Below are positions 11,457 through 22,471 of a DNA stretch of 64,000 nucleotides, piece by piece. A program made the position numbers and the translations under genes. The stretch is from Phyto melanocephala. Taxonomy: Eukaryota > Arthropoda > Insecta > Diptera > Rhinophoridae. Within the stretch, counting starts at the first letter, position 1; the number at the start of each line of letters is the position of its first letter. Location of the stretch: NCBI GenBank assembly GCA_941918925.1, contig OW799237.1:96197015-96261014 (forward strand), given 5' to 3'. The notes below the pieces were generated by a model that worked only from the letters and a program-made list of their open reading frames with translations, searched no databases and was not told the DNA's origin.

Positions 11457-12049
11457 GTAAGTCAATAACAGACACCACTCATGTGTCACATAAAAAATTT
11501 AGTTTATTTTCGAAAAGATACAAAACAAAATAAGAATATTTTCTGTTAAGTGCCGTTTAGATATGAAGAAGATGAGAATGTCAGGCAGTTGTGGAGACAC
11601 AGTTAAGTGAAGTTTGATTGTTTTTTTTTTTTTATTTAAAAAAAATCAAGTCATTGAACTTGTTTCTGTAGTTACAGTAAGAATTGTTAACTTTGTTTTT
11701 CAATCGATTTTGTATATACTCATTTTAAGGTCTCCGAAATTAAATTGATTCTTAAGTTTAGAGATTTTTTATTCGAAGGAAAAATATTTGAAAGTTTTTT
11801 AAAGTAAACAGAAAATGTTTGTTTTTTTTATTTAAGCCATGAGCGATAAAAATTTATTTTCAAATTTGTAAAAATTAATTACGTAATGGTATTTACAAAA
11901 AGTATGTATGACATATTTTTACTTTATTTAAATAATTTTTGCTAAGCTCATTTGAAAAAAAACTAAGAAGCAGGCAATAATCGTGTTATTTATTATCAGA
12001 AATTATATTATATCTTTTTAAAAACATCTCCTTAAAGATCGATATTCTG

Positions 12050-12700
12050 TGCATACGTGTGAACTTATTTTCGAAGCATTTTATTCATTTCGCATGAGGT
12101 ACCTCCCAAACATGCTTTTTGAACGCATCAAATACATCATCAGGTGTGTAAAACCGTTGACTTCTAATTTTAAGTTCGTGAATACGAAGATATCATTGGG
12201 TTGCACGTCAAGACAATACGGTAGTTGACTTATTATGTTTTGAGTGCTAAAAAATTCACTTGTTCGAGCCGATTAGTGTGAGGTCATATTGTCGTGATGG
12301 AGAATGATCCGTCTTTGGCGGTCGATTATTAAAATTTCTTCAAAGACTTCTAGAAAAATGATTGTATATCATTCAGTATTCACCATACGTAACGACAACT
12401 GTACTATTGAGAGAGATTCAGTTTTTACAAAAAACACAGTCGAGTATTTGCTTCAAGCTCGATTAACTTTTTAGAGTTTTTCTCGTCTACTTTCGAAAGC
12501 TATTTTTATTCCGGTTCATACCCGTAGATTTGCTATTCACTGCAATGTCATACATATGAATGTTTTGAAGGCCCGGATCATACTTTTTGAGTATTTATTA
12601 TAGCAATTGACACAAGTCTTTTTTTTTAGCGATTCTTATGTGGTAACCAATGCTAACAAATCTTTTTACAGCCAAATGTTTATGCAATGGTTGCTGTTCC
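12050..12700 (-). pseudogene. mariner transposase relic
   Basis: On the minus strand the C-terminal third is readable with frameshifts: PYCLDVQPNDIFVF (for PYSPDLTPNDFFLF), LKIRSQRFYTPDDVFDAF and KKHVWEVP, followed by a weak match to the final KCFENK block. The region beyond about 12300 carries GENDPSLA-type antisense fragments only. It shows no intact ORF above 60 codons. Position: 16-kb semaphorin intron. A different mariner lineage from the copy at 13190-13830, by its C-terminal sequence. Confidence 0.7.
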
Positions 12701-13189
12701 CCCTAGTTACGTAACGTTACGTTACATATTTGTTGTTTTGGCGCATTAAAAGAAAAGATCAAAAGAAAACCAAAAAATAAAGTAAAAGCTCCTAAAGACA
12801 ATTATTTAAATTGTGAGCCGCAGTTTTTCGGCTGGTTATTGCAGCGAAAATTCTGCTTGATCCTTTAAAGTAACAAAGGACATAATATATATTTCCCTCA
12901 TCACTAAACTTTAAATATTTTTATAGCTTTTCTTCTCCAGCTATCATTTGTTATCAAATACATGACTGTTTAAGGGCACTGAAGATATTTACTGTAAATC
13001 ATTTATTTTGCTTAAGTTCATTTTTATAAAGTTGTAAACTTTCTAAAACATTTTTTGAATTTAAATTGTATTTTTTTACGAAAACAGAAAAATATTTTGA
13101 ATATAGTGGTACAGTGGATTACTTCAACATTAAAGTCCATGACCGTTGTTTGATTGAATACGTCACATAGTTGCAGTATTTGGAATATT

Positions 13190-13830
13190 GATAACCTTTG
13201 TTGGGTATGCTTTATGGGCTGTTGGAATCATTAATCCATACTTCTTAAAATGCTGCTGGCTAGAAACAAGGCTTCTTTAATTTGGTAAACTCAACTTATC
13301 AGCTGTACCTATTTATTTGTCAAAACTTTTAGAACGTTTCAGTTAATGGTGATTTATTATATAATATACAGCCATGGTTGCTGATTTTTTCCTTAAAACA
13401 ATTGAACAACCATGGTGGGCAAAAGCTGTGGTTTCAACAAAAAGGCCCAACATGTCGCACAGCTTGCGCAACAAATAATTTATTAAAGAAAACGTTTCGT
13501 AACCGAATAGATTTACTTTTCGGACCCTTGAACTGGCCTTCCAGATCTTGTAATTTAACGCCACTAGACTATTTTTTGTGGGGATGTGTGAAGTCGCTTA
13601 TCCTCGTCAATAAGTTCGAAATGATTGACAGTTTACGCAAATAAGCCAAAAGTTATTATTTTTTTTTTGGAGGACAACATTCGCCACGTTATTGGCAATA
13701 TACAGCCACAAATTTTGAAAAAAAGTCATTGAAAATGTGTCCTCCAGATTAGACTACGCCATGATGATCATATGCCAGAGGTCATATTTAAAATATATTG
13801 CCAGAAGATAATCTTTTGGATAAAGGAAAT
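13190..13830 (+). pseudogene. mariner transposase relic, C-terminal half
   Basis: Reading forward with frameshifts: VWYALWAVGIINPYFLKCC near 13205, MVADFFLKTIEQP at 13374, then the open stretch 13378-13644 in the neighbouring frame with LWFQQKGPTCRTACATNNLL, NRIDLLFGPLNWPSRSCNLT and PLDYFLWGCVKSLI. The second catalytic Asp of WFQQDGATC is Lys here. A frameshifted tail near 13690-13790 matches RHVIGNIQPQILKK and HMPEVIFK. The N-terminal half is absent. Non-functional. Confidence 0.88.
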
Positions 13831-14236
13831 TTCATGTTAATTTAAATAATATTTTTTTTTTGTATTTATCATCGAAATCAGTTATGGGAATGTTGTTGTC
13901 TTTTTCCGATTTTTTTTTGTTCGTTTTTGTACAGTGTTGCTAACATTATATAGTAAAAATTTATGCAACAAAACAAAGTTTTCATGGGATTTTCATAATA
14001 TTTGTGAACCCTTAGAAGAAGATATAAAAATAAAAAAAAAGATCTCATATAAATTTGTTACTCCAAAAAAAAAAAATACTTTTTCCATCCCTGAGTAAAT
14101 AAATACAATCAAGGTCAGCTTATTTTATAATTTAAGTTTCCAAGTGGGCAAATAATTACTGCTTTCATGAGAGCATTAAAATAAAGTTTTTATTAATCCT
14201 GAGCGTGAGCTGAAATCATGCACTAAAAATGCACAA

Positions 14237-14401
14237 TAACTGCCTGTTCAACGATGTCGAAAGAAAACCCAAGCGAAATTTCATTCGTACAAAAACGTTG
14301 AAAACAAAAACAAATATTTAGTTTTTGTTGTTGTTTTCAATATATTTGTACGAATGAAATTTTGCTTGGGTTTTCTTTCGACATCGTTGAACAGGCAGTT
14401 A
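14237..14401. repeat. 165-bp long hairpin (foldback MITE)
   Basis: TAACTGCCTGTTCAACGATG at the left end and CATCGTTGAACAGGCAGTTA at the right end are exact complements, and pairing continues through TCGAAAGAAAACCCAAGC and TTTCATTCGTACAAA with single mismatches, giving arms of about 75 bp around a tiny loop. The ends can be read as TA target sites around ACTGCC...GGCAGT, as in Tc1/mariner MITEs. The ORF at 14362-14559 starts inside the right arm and is not a gene. Confidence 0.85.
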
Positions 14402-17029
14402 ATAATGCTTCCATATTATCGTCTTCCTTACAAATTTGCTTCTGGACAAGCAATAATTTTTGCTTGTTATCTTTAGACTTAAAAGTCAATTCTTCAGAAA
14501 AATCTAATGAGATAAAATTTTTGAATAAGACACTACTTTTTAATGAATTTGTTCTATGAAAAATGTTTAATGTGCAATTGGAATATTAAATAGATATTAA
14601 CTAAGTGTTATTTAAAATAATTGCAGTATGTTATAGATTTAATTAGATTTACGAAAATTCTGGTTAAAGCAGAACCTCCTCAAAGAATGAAGAAAAACAA
14701 TATGACTTAATGACAATCCCATTATTGAAATAAATATGTATTTTTCATTTGTGAAAGAAAAAATATATTAAAAAAAAATGTCGGCAAAATTCCTTCAGGG
14801 ACAAAGTTTAATTCTTAATGTAAAAAAACTTTTATTGTTAAGATGCCGGTATTTTTTACAGTGAAAAGTATTTTTACGGCAAGAATTATGGTACTTACAC
14901 ATTATCTTTCTAACAAGTTAAACAATTTAAACGTACTCTAAACGTAAGCTAATGGAGAAAAAAATCAAATAAAAATATCTGACACATAATATCGCTATTA
15001 CCATTGGAAAATGATTTTAAAGACAATCATATTACACACAAATTTGAACCGTAAAATAAACGTCAACGCAGACAGTCAGCAAAAAAATGCATACAAAAAT
15101 GTAATTTTTCTAACTGAAGATTCAATAAGGGTGAAAATATAAAAAAAAGTAAATTCAGTTTAATACCAATAACAATCATGATAAAAATACGGAGAAAAAT
15201 TTTAAATTGAAAAGTTCGATATGCTGTCTTAGTACCAACAAGCAAATCATGTGTTTTTTATTTTTATACAGAAAACTGTAGAGGGAATTACTGCACTGTG
15301 CGTATGTATGTTTGTGCTTGCAAAAGCCAACACAACCATAAGTATAAAAGTGCTATATTAAGACGGATGTGTACGGATATATAGTATTGAAATTTAACCC
15401 ATTGTGTGCCATTTTATAATAAATATTTGGCATTTAATGGTCTTCACACAAATCGAGTTGAACTGATTTTTAATGCTTAATTATAAAAATTGACAGGAAA
15501 AACTTAATTTGAAGAGTTCAGTTCACATACTAAGAATGTAAGGCAAAGGTTTTTTCTATCAATTATTTTTATATTAATAACGTTAATCGAGTGTAACTAC
15601 ATTGTGATGGTGTTTTAATCTACCAATTAAGATAAGAATATTTTCCATCTCGTACACGTGGTAGAGTAAATATTAGAATAGAATTACATTTTCAAAATAA
15701 AGCCATTAACCCATAATTAAGTTGGCGGAGTAGCGTTAAATGCTTCATTTTAATACTAAATTTTCCTGTATACAATTTCAACAAAAGTATGATAGATTAA
15801 GGGTCTTCAAATAAAAGGATAACAAAAACGTTTGGGAAAAATAAAACAAATTCACTAAATTTAGATGCTTATTTTAATGGAAAATCGCTTTTCGTCGGAA
15901 TTCGATTTTATCATTACTTTATGCGTAAACCAATAGTTAGATATTATTTTTTCATGGAAGTAGGTGTATGGTGCACATCACACTGAATTGGCTTTTAATT
16001 TTATAAAATTCTTTAAGTTTTCTACGAATGACAGAGTAACAGGGAGCATATCATTCTCAAATGGGATTATTATCAAATTGATCAAAAAATGGTATTCGGA
16101 AAATTACTTATTTAATTACTTTTGGCAATAAATGTAAAATTTTTTAAAAGTTTAGTTTTTGCTAATAATTTAAATGTTAGGAAAATAGCGCAACATGACC
16201 TGGCATGTGTCTAAGCATTGATATGCTGTACACAGTTTAATTATTATTCCAAAAAGAGCCCTGTATATACACTAACTTTTTACATTTTTTGACTAACGGA
16301 AGACGTTTCTCTATGGATGGCCAATCAGTTGTCAAGATCCTAATAAATTAAAAACGTTTAATCTCAGAATGTCCTGCAACTTAAGAGTGATATGAAGAAG
16401 CTGAAAAATAATCCAAAAGGGTATTTATTATTTTTAAAAACCTCACCTTTGAGAATGCTAAACCCTTTCAGAGATTAAGGAATAATCTTAAGGTTTTGGT
16501 GATGAGGGAACACTTCAGAAAGTGGCAAACTACTGCTTTCAGTAAGGTGATGAACATACTATTGGTTGACCGAAATCTTGAGCAATTGAATGATATTCTG
16601 AATTAGTATTATGAGGTTTGCTAGTATAGTAACTGTTCACGCAGAGATGAGAACTTAACTTGCTTGTGTGGGACTGTCAGATAAAACGATATATAGAAGA
16701 AGATAAAGTGACTCCTAAGGAACTATCTTGAAGAGGACTGTGTTCTTGATTAAGTCTATATAAGATTTTTCAAAAAATCATCATTTCGGATTTGAAGCTG
16801 CTGCTTGATATTGACATTTTGTTGATATTGTTTCTTATTAGTTTAGTTCTACATAAAGGTTCAAGTAGGAGATTTTTCATTCCTTAAAAGCGCACAAAAT
16901 GCTTATTGGGCACACATGTATACTTTTCATAGGTTTTAATGTCCATCTTTAATATAACTTAACACCACTGATCTGCAAAGGGCTCGACTTTTAACCATAT
17001 AACACAGATAGAAAGAAAATATTTAAATA
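14402..17029 (+). other. 2.6 kb of intron without recognised features
   Basis: AT-rich sequence of the 16-kb intron. I looked for transposase motifs and inverted repeats and saw none that I can support. The ORF at 15063-15245 matches nothing. Confidence 0.4.
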
Positions 17030-17582
17030 AAGTATCCGTCATCTAATGTTTTTTTTTCAACTAGTGCTTATTTAGTGATTGGTAACACTTAAATCATGTC
17101 TGATTTAACAGATAATTAGTTTTATCCTTCCGCTGAACGAATATGGTTGTGTATACGCTTCGCTAAGTGGGCCTGCGATCGACTTACAGAAGATGCCGAT
17201 TTTGCCAAAAAAATCATCTTTTCAGATGAAGCTCATTTTGATCTTGGCGGGTATGTAAACAAGCGAAATTTTCGCATTTGGGGCACAGAAAACCCGCACG
17301 CATACATTGAAAAGCCGATACACCCAAAACGAGTCACTGTTTGGTGCGGATTTTGATGCAGAGGCAAAATTGGGCAATTATTCTTCGAAAATGAGCAAGG
17401 AGTGACCGTAGTCAATGGCGATCGTTATCGGGCCATGTTAAACGAATTTTTGTTCACAAAAATTGAAGAGAAGGATATTGGCAACATTTGGCTTCAACAG
17501 GATGGCGCTACGTGCTACACAGCCGAAGCTACACTCGATGTTTTACGCGCTGTTTAAAAAAAAAGTTATTTGGCGGACCCTT
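17030..17582 (+). pseudogene. internally deleted mariner, family X copy A
   Basis: The right end is TTATTTGGCGGACCCTT and the left AAGTATCCGTCATCTAATG, with TA at 17028-17029 and 17583-17584. The open part 17147-17356 reads MCIRFAKWACDRLTEDADFA, KKIIFSDEAHFDLGGYVNK and WGTENPH...RVTVWCGF, holding the first catalytic Asp (SDEAHF); then, after a stop, NEFLFTKIEEKD and IWLQQDGATCYTAEATLDV with the second Asp (QQDGATC). The third Asp and C-terminus are deleted, the sequence going straight to the inverted repeat. A sister copy with the same plan is at 62938-63492 in reverse. Confidence 0.88.
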
Positions 17583-19537
17583 TATATAGAAAATAGCATT
17601 GCGCTTTTTAAATAGTTATTGAACACGTTTGATAAGGCTCACCTACAACGTTCATTGCGACCTCTAAAAGAAATCGATTTTTATTAAGATAAATTTTAAC
17701 CCACACCAAAACCAACTAGTTTAGAGAGAAGCATACTGTGTTTTATCCCATAGATCCTATTAGGAACAGAGGACCACAGTCAGACACTTTCGAATCCGAT
17801 AAAAATATCCTTAACTTCTGCCATAGTTATGAATAGAACTCCCCATTAATTTAAATAAGGTCTTAAAATAATTACTAGATATAATTATAATTATAATTAA
17901 TTACTAGACTTAATATATTAGACAGTCAGTAATTCATAACTTTTACATCGTGTCGCATATATGGATATTCAACAAACGGATAACGTAAACCAGTACGGAT
18001 GCTGGACTTCGTATGACCCCAGAGAATAATTTTGATAGAAAAAATTAAATTTTAAAATTTGAGTTAAATTTGGTCAGATTATAAATAACGGTACTATATA
18101 TTGAACGAAATCTTTATAAAAGGGAAATTGTAGTTGGTTGAAACACGAATGCTGTTGCTTGGTTTTAGTCCCAGAAGACTGAATAATTAGATCATGTGTT
18201 TAGTGTTTTTTTTTTTTTTTTTTGGGTTTTTACAAAATTTTTCTATTTGATATATTATAAGTAACTTAAAAAAGTCTACTTTTTCAAATAACAATTAAAA
18301 TTTAAGTAACGATTATTTTCAAAAACTATGTAGAGCAAGAAAAGAAATTCAATGAAAGCTATATTTATTGGCAATAAAAGGGTTAAGTGTTCACATGCAC
18401 ACATGTTTACAAAAAAATGTCTTAAATATATGTATGTATGTAGAAATAAATTTATTTATTTACTGGTAAGCTACATAAATGTATATTTTAAAAAATATGC
18501 TATTTTACTTACAAGGACTTTAGAAACTAAGTCATACAACCTGGCAACCAAATAAGGATGAATAACTGGAGTAACACTCTATGAATTTAAAAAAAATATA
18601 AAAAAAATTAAGCAACAAATTTAAAAGCACAAAAAACTGAAACATATTTTAGAGTGTCAATTTATGACTTTAATGCCAAACGCACAACTTTTCCCATTGA
18701 CTTCTTATATACACTCTTTTCCATTATACCCCTTCTATGTATATTCTTAAATGCTTCGTACGCTCTTCTGTGTACCCCATTTGTATAATATTTGAATTGA
18801 ATTTATTTTAGTGTTTTATTTTTCTTGAGAAAATAAAAAAAAATATCTAAAAGCATCATCCGTTACGTTTCCGTTATCATTATAAAAGTATTGTATATTT
18901 GTTATTGTGACTGAAGCTTTTAGAAGGCAAAAAAAATGAATTCGTAAATTTGGTTATAACTTCATTTCTTTTCATTGTTACTTTGTGATAAACAAGCAAT
19001 TTTATTTGTGCACAGATAATAATGAGAGCTACATGACAACTTTACTCCTTAAGTTGACATTTCTATAATGAGTTTTTTTTTTAACAGAAAATATTGGAAA
19101 CAGTTTTATTTTTTTTTTTTTTTTAAAGTATATGAGATAAGTTTTATAAATAAGAATAGCTAAAAGTTATATTTTTTAATATTATTTATAATTATGTTTG
19201 CGAGTCCAAAGCATCCCCAAAGCATTAAATTAATTCCCTAGATGATAAAATATACCCACTTACATATTGATCTTAATTAAGTCTTTATGTAAAACTTATT
19301 ATTGATGTAACTTATTTTAATTAAATTTAACACATTCTTAAATATTCTTGTTTGAAGTAAATTCGCTATAGAGTTATTTAAATGTTTTTAAATTTTTTCT
19401 CAAAAAAAAAATATAGTTTCTTCTAACACTGCTAAACAAAATCACATTTTTCGTTTTGTGAAATGTTTTAATAGAATTTTTCTAGTTCTATTTTTTTTGA
19501 AAAAAAAACCTTATATAATCTTTGATAATAAACATAT
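17583..19537 (+). other. intron sequence, no recognised features
   Basis: AT-rich with homopolymer T (18206-18224) and A runs and TAATTA repeats near 17880-17905. The ORF at 18352-18555 has no family resemblance. Confidence 0.4.
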
Positions 19538-19989
19538 TTAACCCGGCCATTCCCAGTGTCACCTGCAGGTGACAAAGATTAACGGAATTTTTAAACATAA
19601 ATACAGACACCAGTGAAGAATAAAAATATCAAAAAAAAAAAAATAACACCCTGTTTTGTAACTGATTTTATATTGGCATTGCTGCCATTATTTAAAATAG
19701 TAGATTTTTGAGCATTTTTAAGCAGTGGTTTTGATTTTTACTTACTAGTACGTCTTGTGATAAAAAAATTTATAAAAGTGCCAAAGGGGTAAGAATTCAA
19801 AATTTTTTTATTCTTTATTATTTCGAAATATTCACTTCAATTATTTAATATGAAGTTTTTTAAAAAAAATTATTTGGTTCTCATAAAAAATAACAATATA
19901 TACCAAGTGTCACTTGTAGGTGACACTGGGTATTAGTAGTACTTTATTTATTTACACTATAAATATAATTTGTATGCTCCTATGCAACA

Positions 19990-21105
19990 TAGGTTGACAT
20001 AAGATTAGATTGGCGTTATCTTTAATGCCGGTGAAGACGTAGATGATATTATTTTATTTCCACCTGATGTTGGTGAAGTGACTGATGAAGACAGTGGTGA
20101 TGAAAATGAAGCTAGTACTAGTCATCTTCCTGGTCGCATGCTTCGGTCTATAGTAGAGCTGCAAAATGCGTCTCTATGCACAGAAAACAGTGTACATAAA
20201 GTAGATAGAGAAGATTTATCGAATTATCGAAATTTTGTCCAAGAAGAAAAGGAAGAACAACAGCACTGTCAAAAACTGGAAAAACCCTATCTACAATACT
20301 TCATTTGCTTCTTGTGGCAAAGGAAACTGAGACGAAGAAACTTTTAGTAACCAACAGGAAGAGATGACTGCCGTGGAATTTTTGAATTACTTTATAGCAA
20401 AAATCTTGTTGATCTCATAGTTGATATGAGTAATTTGTATGTTTTACAAAGAAATCTTATACTGAATGTCACTGTTGATGAAATTAAAGTTAACATCGCA
20501 ATACTGTTGCTTAAAAGATATTTGACGCCAAGGTATATGAGAATGTTTTGAGAAGTAAAGAGTGACACGTACAATGACCTAGTAATGAAATTCAACAATA
20601 TCACCATCTTGCAGACAGTACGTCCTTGCTGCCTAACTGCAGGTACTTGCTGTGGATATTTAGTGAATTGTGAACTATATCAGGGTGCTTCGGGACCAAA
20701 TCTAAAGATGCAGCTGGATTTAGTCCTAGGAGCTGCTGTTATTTGAGAGCTCCACTCCAGATTGCCCCAAGATATGGTACCTTATAATTTGTATTTTGAT
20801 AGCTTTTTAACCGGTTTACCATTACTTAAATATTTACGCGAGCAGAATGTTTAGCAACTGGCACTATAAGGAAAACCCGTACTGAGAATTGCAATATGTC
20901 AAGCTCAAAAGAAATGAAAAAAGAACCAAGGATTAAGCTATGTTATAAATTTTCCGAAGAAATTATTGCAGCTGAGTGGCATGATAATAGTATTGTCATC
21001 CTTATATCAAACTGTCATGCATTGAATCCTATCACCAGAAAAATGTGTGCTAAGTATAATAACGGTTTGCATATACAATTTTGGTACAGCTTCCACAATA
21101 AATAA
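19990..21105 (+). pseudogene. piggyBac transposase pseudogene
   Basis: The acidic N-terminus is open at 20078-20347 (MTDEDSGDENEASTSHLPGR). After a frameshift, 20355-20620 reads MTAVEFLNYFIAKNLVDLIV, DMSNLYVLQRNLILNVTVDE and LTPRYMRMF then a stop, EVKSDTYNDLV. A deletion removes the first catalytic Asp region. 20640-20850 reads TCCGYLVNCELYQGASGPNL, LQIAPRYGTLXFVF-type frames and NLYFDSFLTGLPLLKYLREQ (the FDNFFT block). The ORF at 20896-21105 holds MSSSKEMKKEPRIKLCY and IIAAEWHDNSIVILISNCHA, the late core. The cysteine-rich C-terminus is not visible. Several stops and shifts make it dead. Confidence 0.85.
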
Positions 21106-21528
21106 ATGTTCATCCATTGTTTTTATTTATTCGAGCTTAAGATCACTTTTTTTATAATTAATATATTATATTAAATATATTATTAAATATATTTAATATA
21201 ATAATAATAATATAATAATAATATAATATTATTAAATATATTATATTAATATATTATATTAATTATTTATATTATATTTATAATTATTTTAAATGTAAAC
21301 AAAAAATTTTCCCGCCTTTTTTAAAAAATTTGTTTTTGAACAATTTTAATATTTTAATTGTTATAAATTGTAAAAACTTTCCCTGAAGAAGCTACCCAAT
21401 GTGGTAGCGAAATATCGGAATAGGAAAATAATTTTTATAAAAAAAGTGATCTTAAGCTCGAATAAATAAAAACAATATATTAATAAAAAAAGATCGAAGA
21501 AATTTACATAATATTTAAATGTTCATCC
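21104..21528 (+). mobile_element. insertion with 41-bp inverted arms and 12-bp direct repeats
   Basis: AAATGTTCATCC is repeated exactly at 21104-21115 and 21517-21528, as a target duplication would be. Inside, 21117-21157 and 21435-21475 are perfect 41-bp inverted arms containing ATTCGAGCTTAAGATCAC. Between them is a palindromic AT-only stretch (about 21156-21290) and, next to the right arm, a hammerhead-like motif (21378-21427). It interrupts the piggyBac relic. A target duplication of 12 bp with inverted terminal arms and a hammerhead is compatible with a Penelope-like fragment, but no reverse transcriptase is present, so this is inference. Confidence 0.6.
21378..21427 (+). ncRNA. hammerhead-ribozyme-like motif
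   Basis: By eye a type I layout can be drawn: stem I TTTCC (21378-21382) with GGAAA (21423-21427); core CTGAAGA (21383-21389, fits CUGANGA); stem II GCTACC (21391-21396) with GGTAGC (21403-21408); GAAA (21409-21412); a two-pair stem III (AT with AT, 6-nt loop); and ATA at 21420-21422 as the NUH cleavage triplet. One extra A (21390) sits between the core and stem II. Minimal hammerheads with very short stem III are known from Penelope-like retroelements and related retrozymes. Activity is not shown by sequence alone. Confidence 0.45.
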
Positions 21529-21586
21529 TTTCTTTTAAATAAATATATATTACTAGCTTATACCCGGTGTGCTTCGCCACCCCAAA

Positions 21587-22110
21587 TTTTAGTATTTAAT
21601 TCATATGGCAGGTGCCACGCCCACAATTGTTAATGCACCCATTTTTTCCATAAATATTTGTTTGAATATCAAAAATGCTTTTGCAAAATTTTAGTACTCT
21701 AATCAATATCGTTTTCCAAATGTACAAATTTTAGTATTTAATTCATATGGTAGGTGCCACGCCCACTATTGATAATGTACCCATTTCTTGCCTAAATGTT
21801 CATTTGGGTGTCAAAGTTGATCTTGCAAAATTTTACTACTCTAATCGATATCGTTTTCCAAATATACGAATTTTAGTATTTAATTCATATGGTAGGTGCC
21901 ACGCCCACTATTAATAATGCACCCATTTCTTGCCTAAATGTTCATTTGGGTGTCAAAGTTTCTCTTGCAAAATTTTACTACTCTAATAGATATCGTTTTC
22001 CAAATATACGAATTTTAGTATTTAATTCATGTGGCCACGCCTACTATTGCAAGTCGGCCCATTTTTTACCCAAATATTCGTGTGAACGTCAAAGTGTACC
22101 GTACTTAATT
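21587..22110 (+). repeat. tandem array, 142-bp unit, about 3.6 copies
   Basis: AGTATTTAATTCATATGG starts at 21591, 21733 and 21875, with AGTATTTAATTCATGTGG at 22017, giving a constant 142-bp step. Each unit carries GGTGCCACGCCCAC and ACCCATTTCTTGCC blocks; the last unit is more diverged. The GCCACGCCCAC block also occurs in the 288-bp array at 765-1830. Confidence 0.85.
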
Positions 22111-22297
22111 TGAAGACTCTAGCTGCATTAACTTTCGTGATATATGATATTTAATACTTATTCTTTAATAGGGCTTGGCACCCCGCCCACTTACAATTTG
22201 AAAACAAGGTATAGCCTATAGTTCCTTCCAGACATACGGAAAGATTCTGTGAAAATTTTAAAGAAATCGGTCCAGCCGTTTAACCGTCTATAAAGCA

Positions 22298-22372
22298 CAA
22301 ACAAACATACAAACGTACAAACATATAAACATACAAACATACAAACATATAAACATACAAACATACAAACAC
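22298..22372 (+). repeat. (ACAAACAT)n microsatellite
   Basis: About 75 bp of ACAAACATACAAACATATAA-type repeats with small variations, at the tail of the preceding element. The minus-strand ORF across it (CMFVCLYVC repeats) is an artefact of the microsatellite. Confidence 0.9.
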
Positions 22373-22471
22373 ACATTGATTTTTATTTATGAAAATATTT
22401 AAAAAAAACGGTAATTTAAACCATTAACTTTACACAATGCCCAGTGTCACCTGTAGGTGACAGCCCTTTAA

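Larger units (their letters stand above)
21550..22385 (+). mobile_element. non-autonomous repeat (Helitron/RTE-like tail) with tandem core
   Basis: The head ACTAGCTTATACCCGGTGTG, then CTTCGCCACCCC, and the tail ATCGGTCCAGCCGTTTAACC followed by an ACAAACATAC-type microsatellite are the layout of widespread insect elements whose class is disputed (Helitron or RTE-type). The middle is a 142-bp tandem array. No protein is encoded; the ORF at 21889-22113 reads through the array. Confidence 0.55.
19538..22471 (+). mobile_element. decayed piggyBac-family transposon with nested insertions
   Basis: The left end is TTAACCCGGCC (TTAA at 19538-19541), followed by a palindrome GTCACCTGCAGGTGAC (19558-19573). 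Related palindromes occur at 19907-19926 and 22444-22462, the last being close to a TTAA at 22468-22471 that I take as the right end. The right terminal bases (CAGCCCTTTAA) are not the clean complement of the left, so that end is less sure. A broken transposase lies at 19990-21105. Two later insertions, at 21104-21528 and about 21550-22385, separate the transposase from the proposed right end. Length 2.9 kb including the insertions. Confidence 0.7.

Noticed and set aside
13343..13564. Minus-strand ORF of 73 residues
   Set aside because: Antisense of the mariner transposase relic on the plus strand.
20392..20607. Minus-strand ORF of 71 residues
   Set aside because: Antisense of the piggyBac transposase relic.
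22191..22376. ORF with CMFVCLYVC repeats
   Set aside because: Product of the ACAAACAT microsatellite; no gene.
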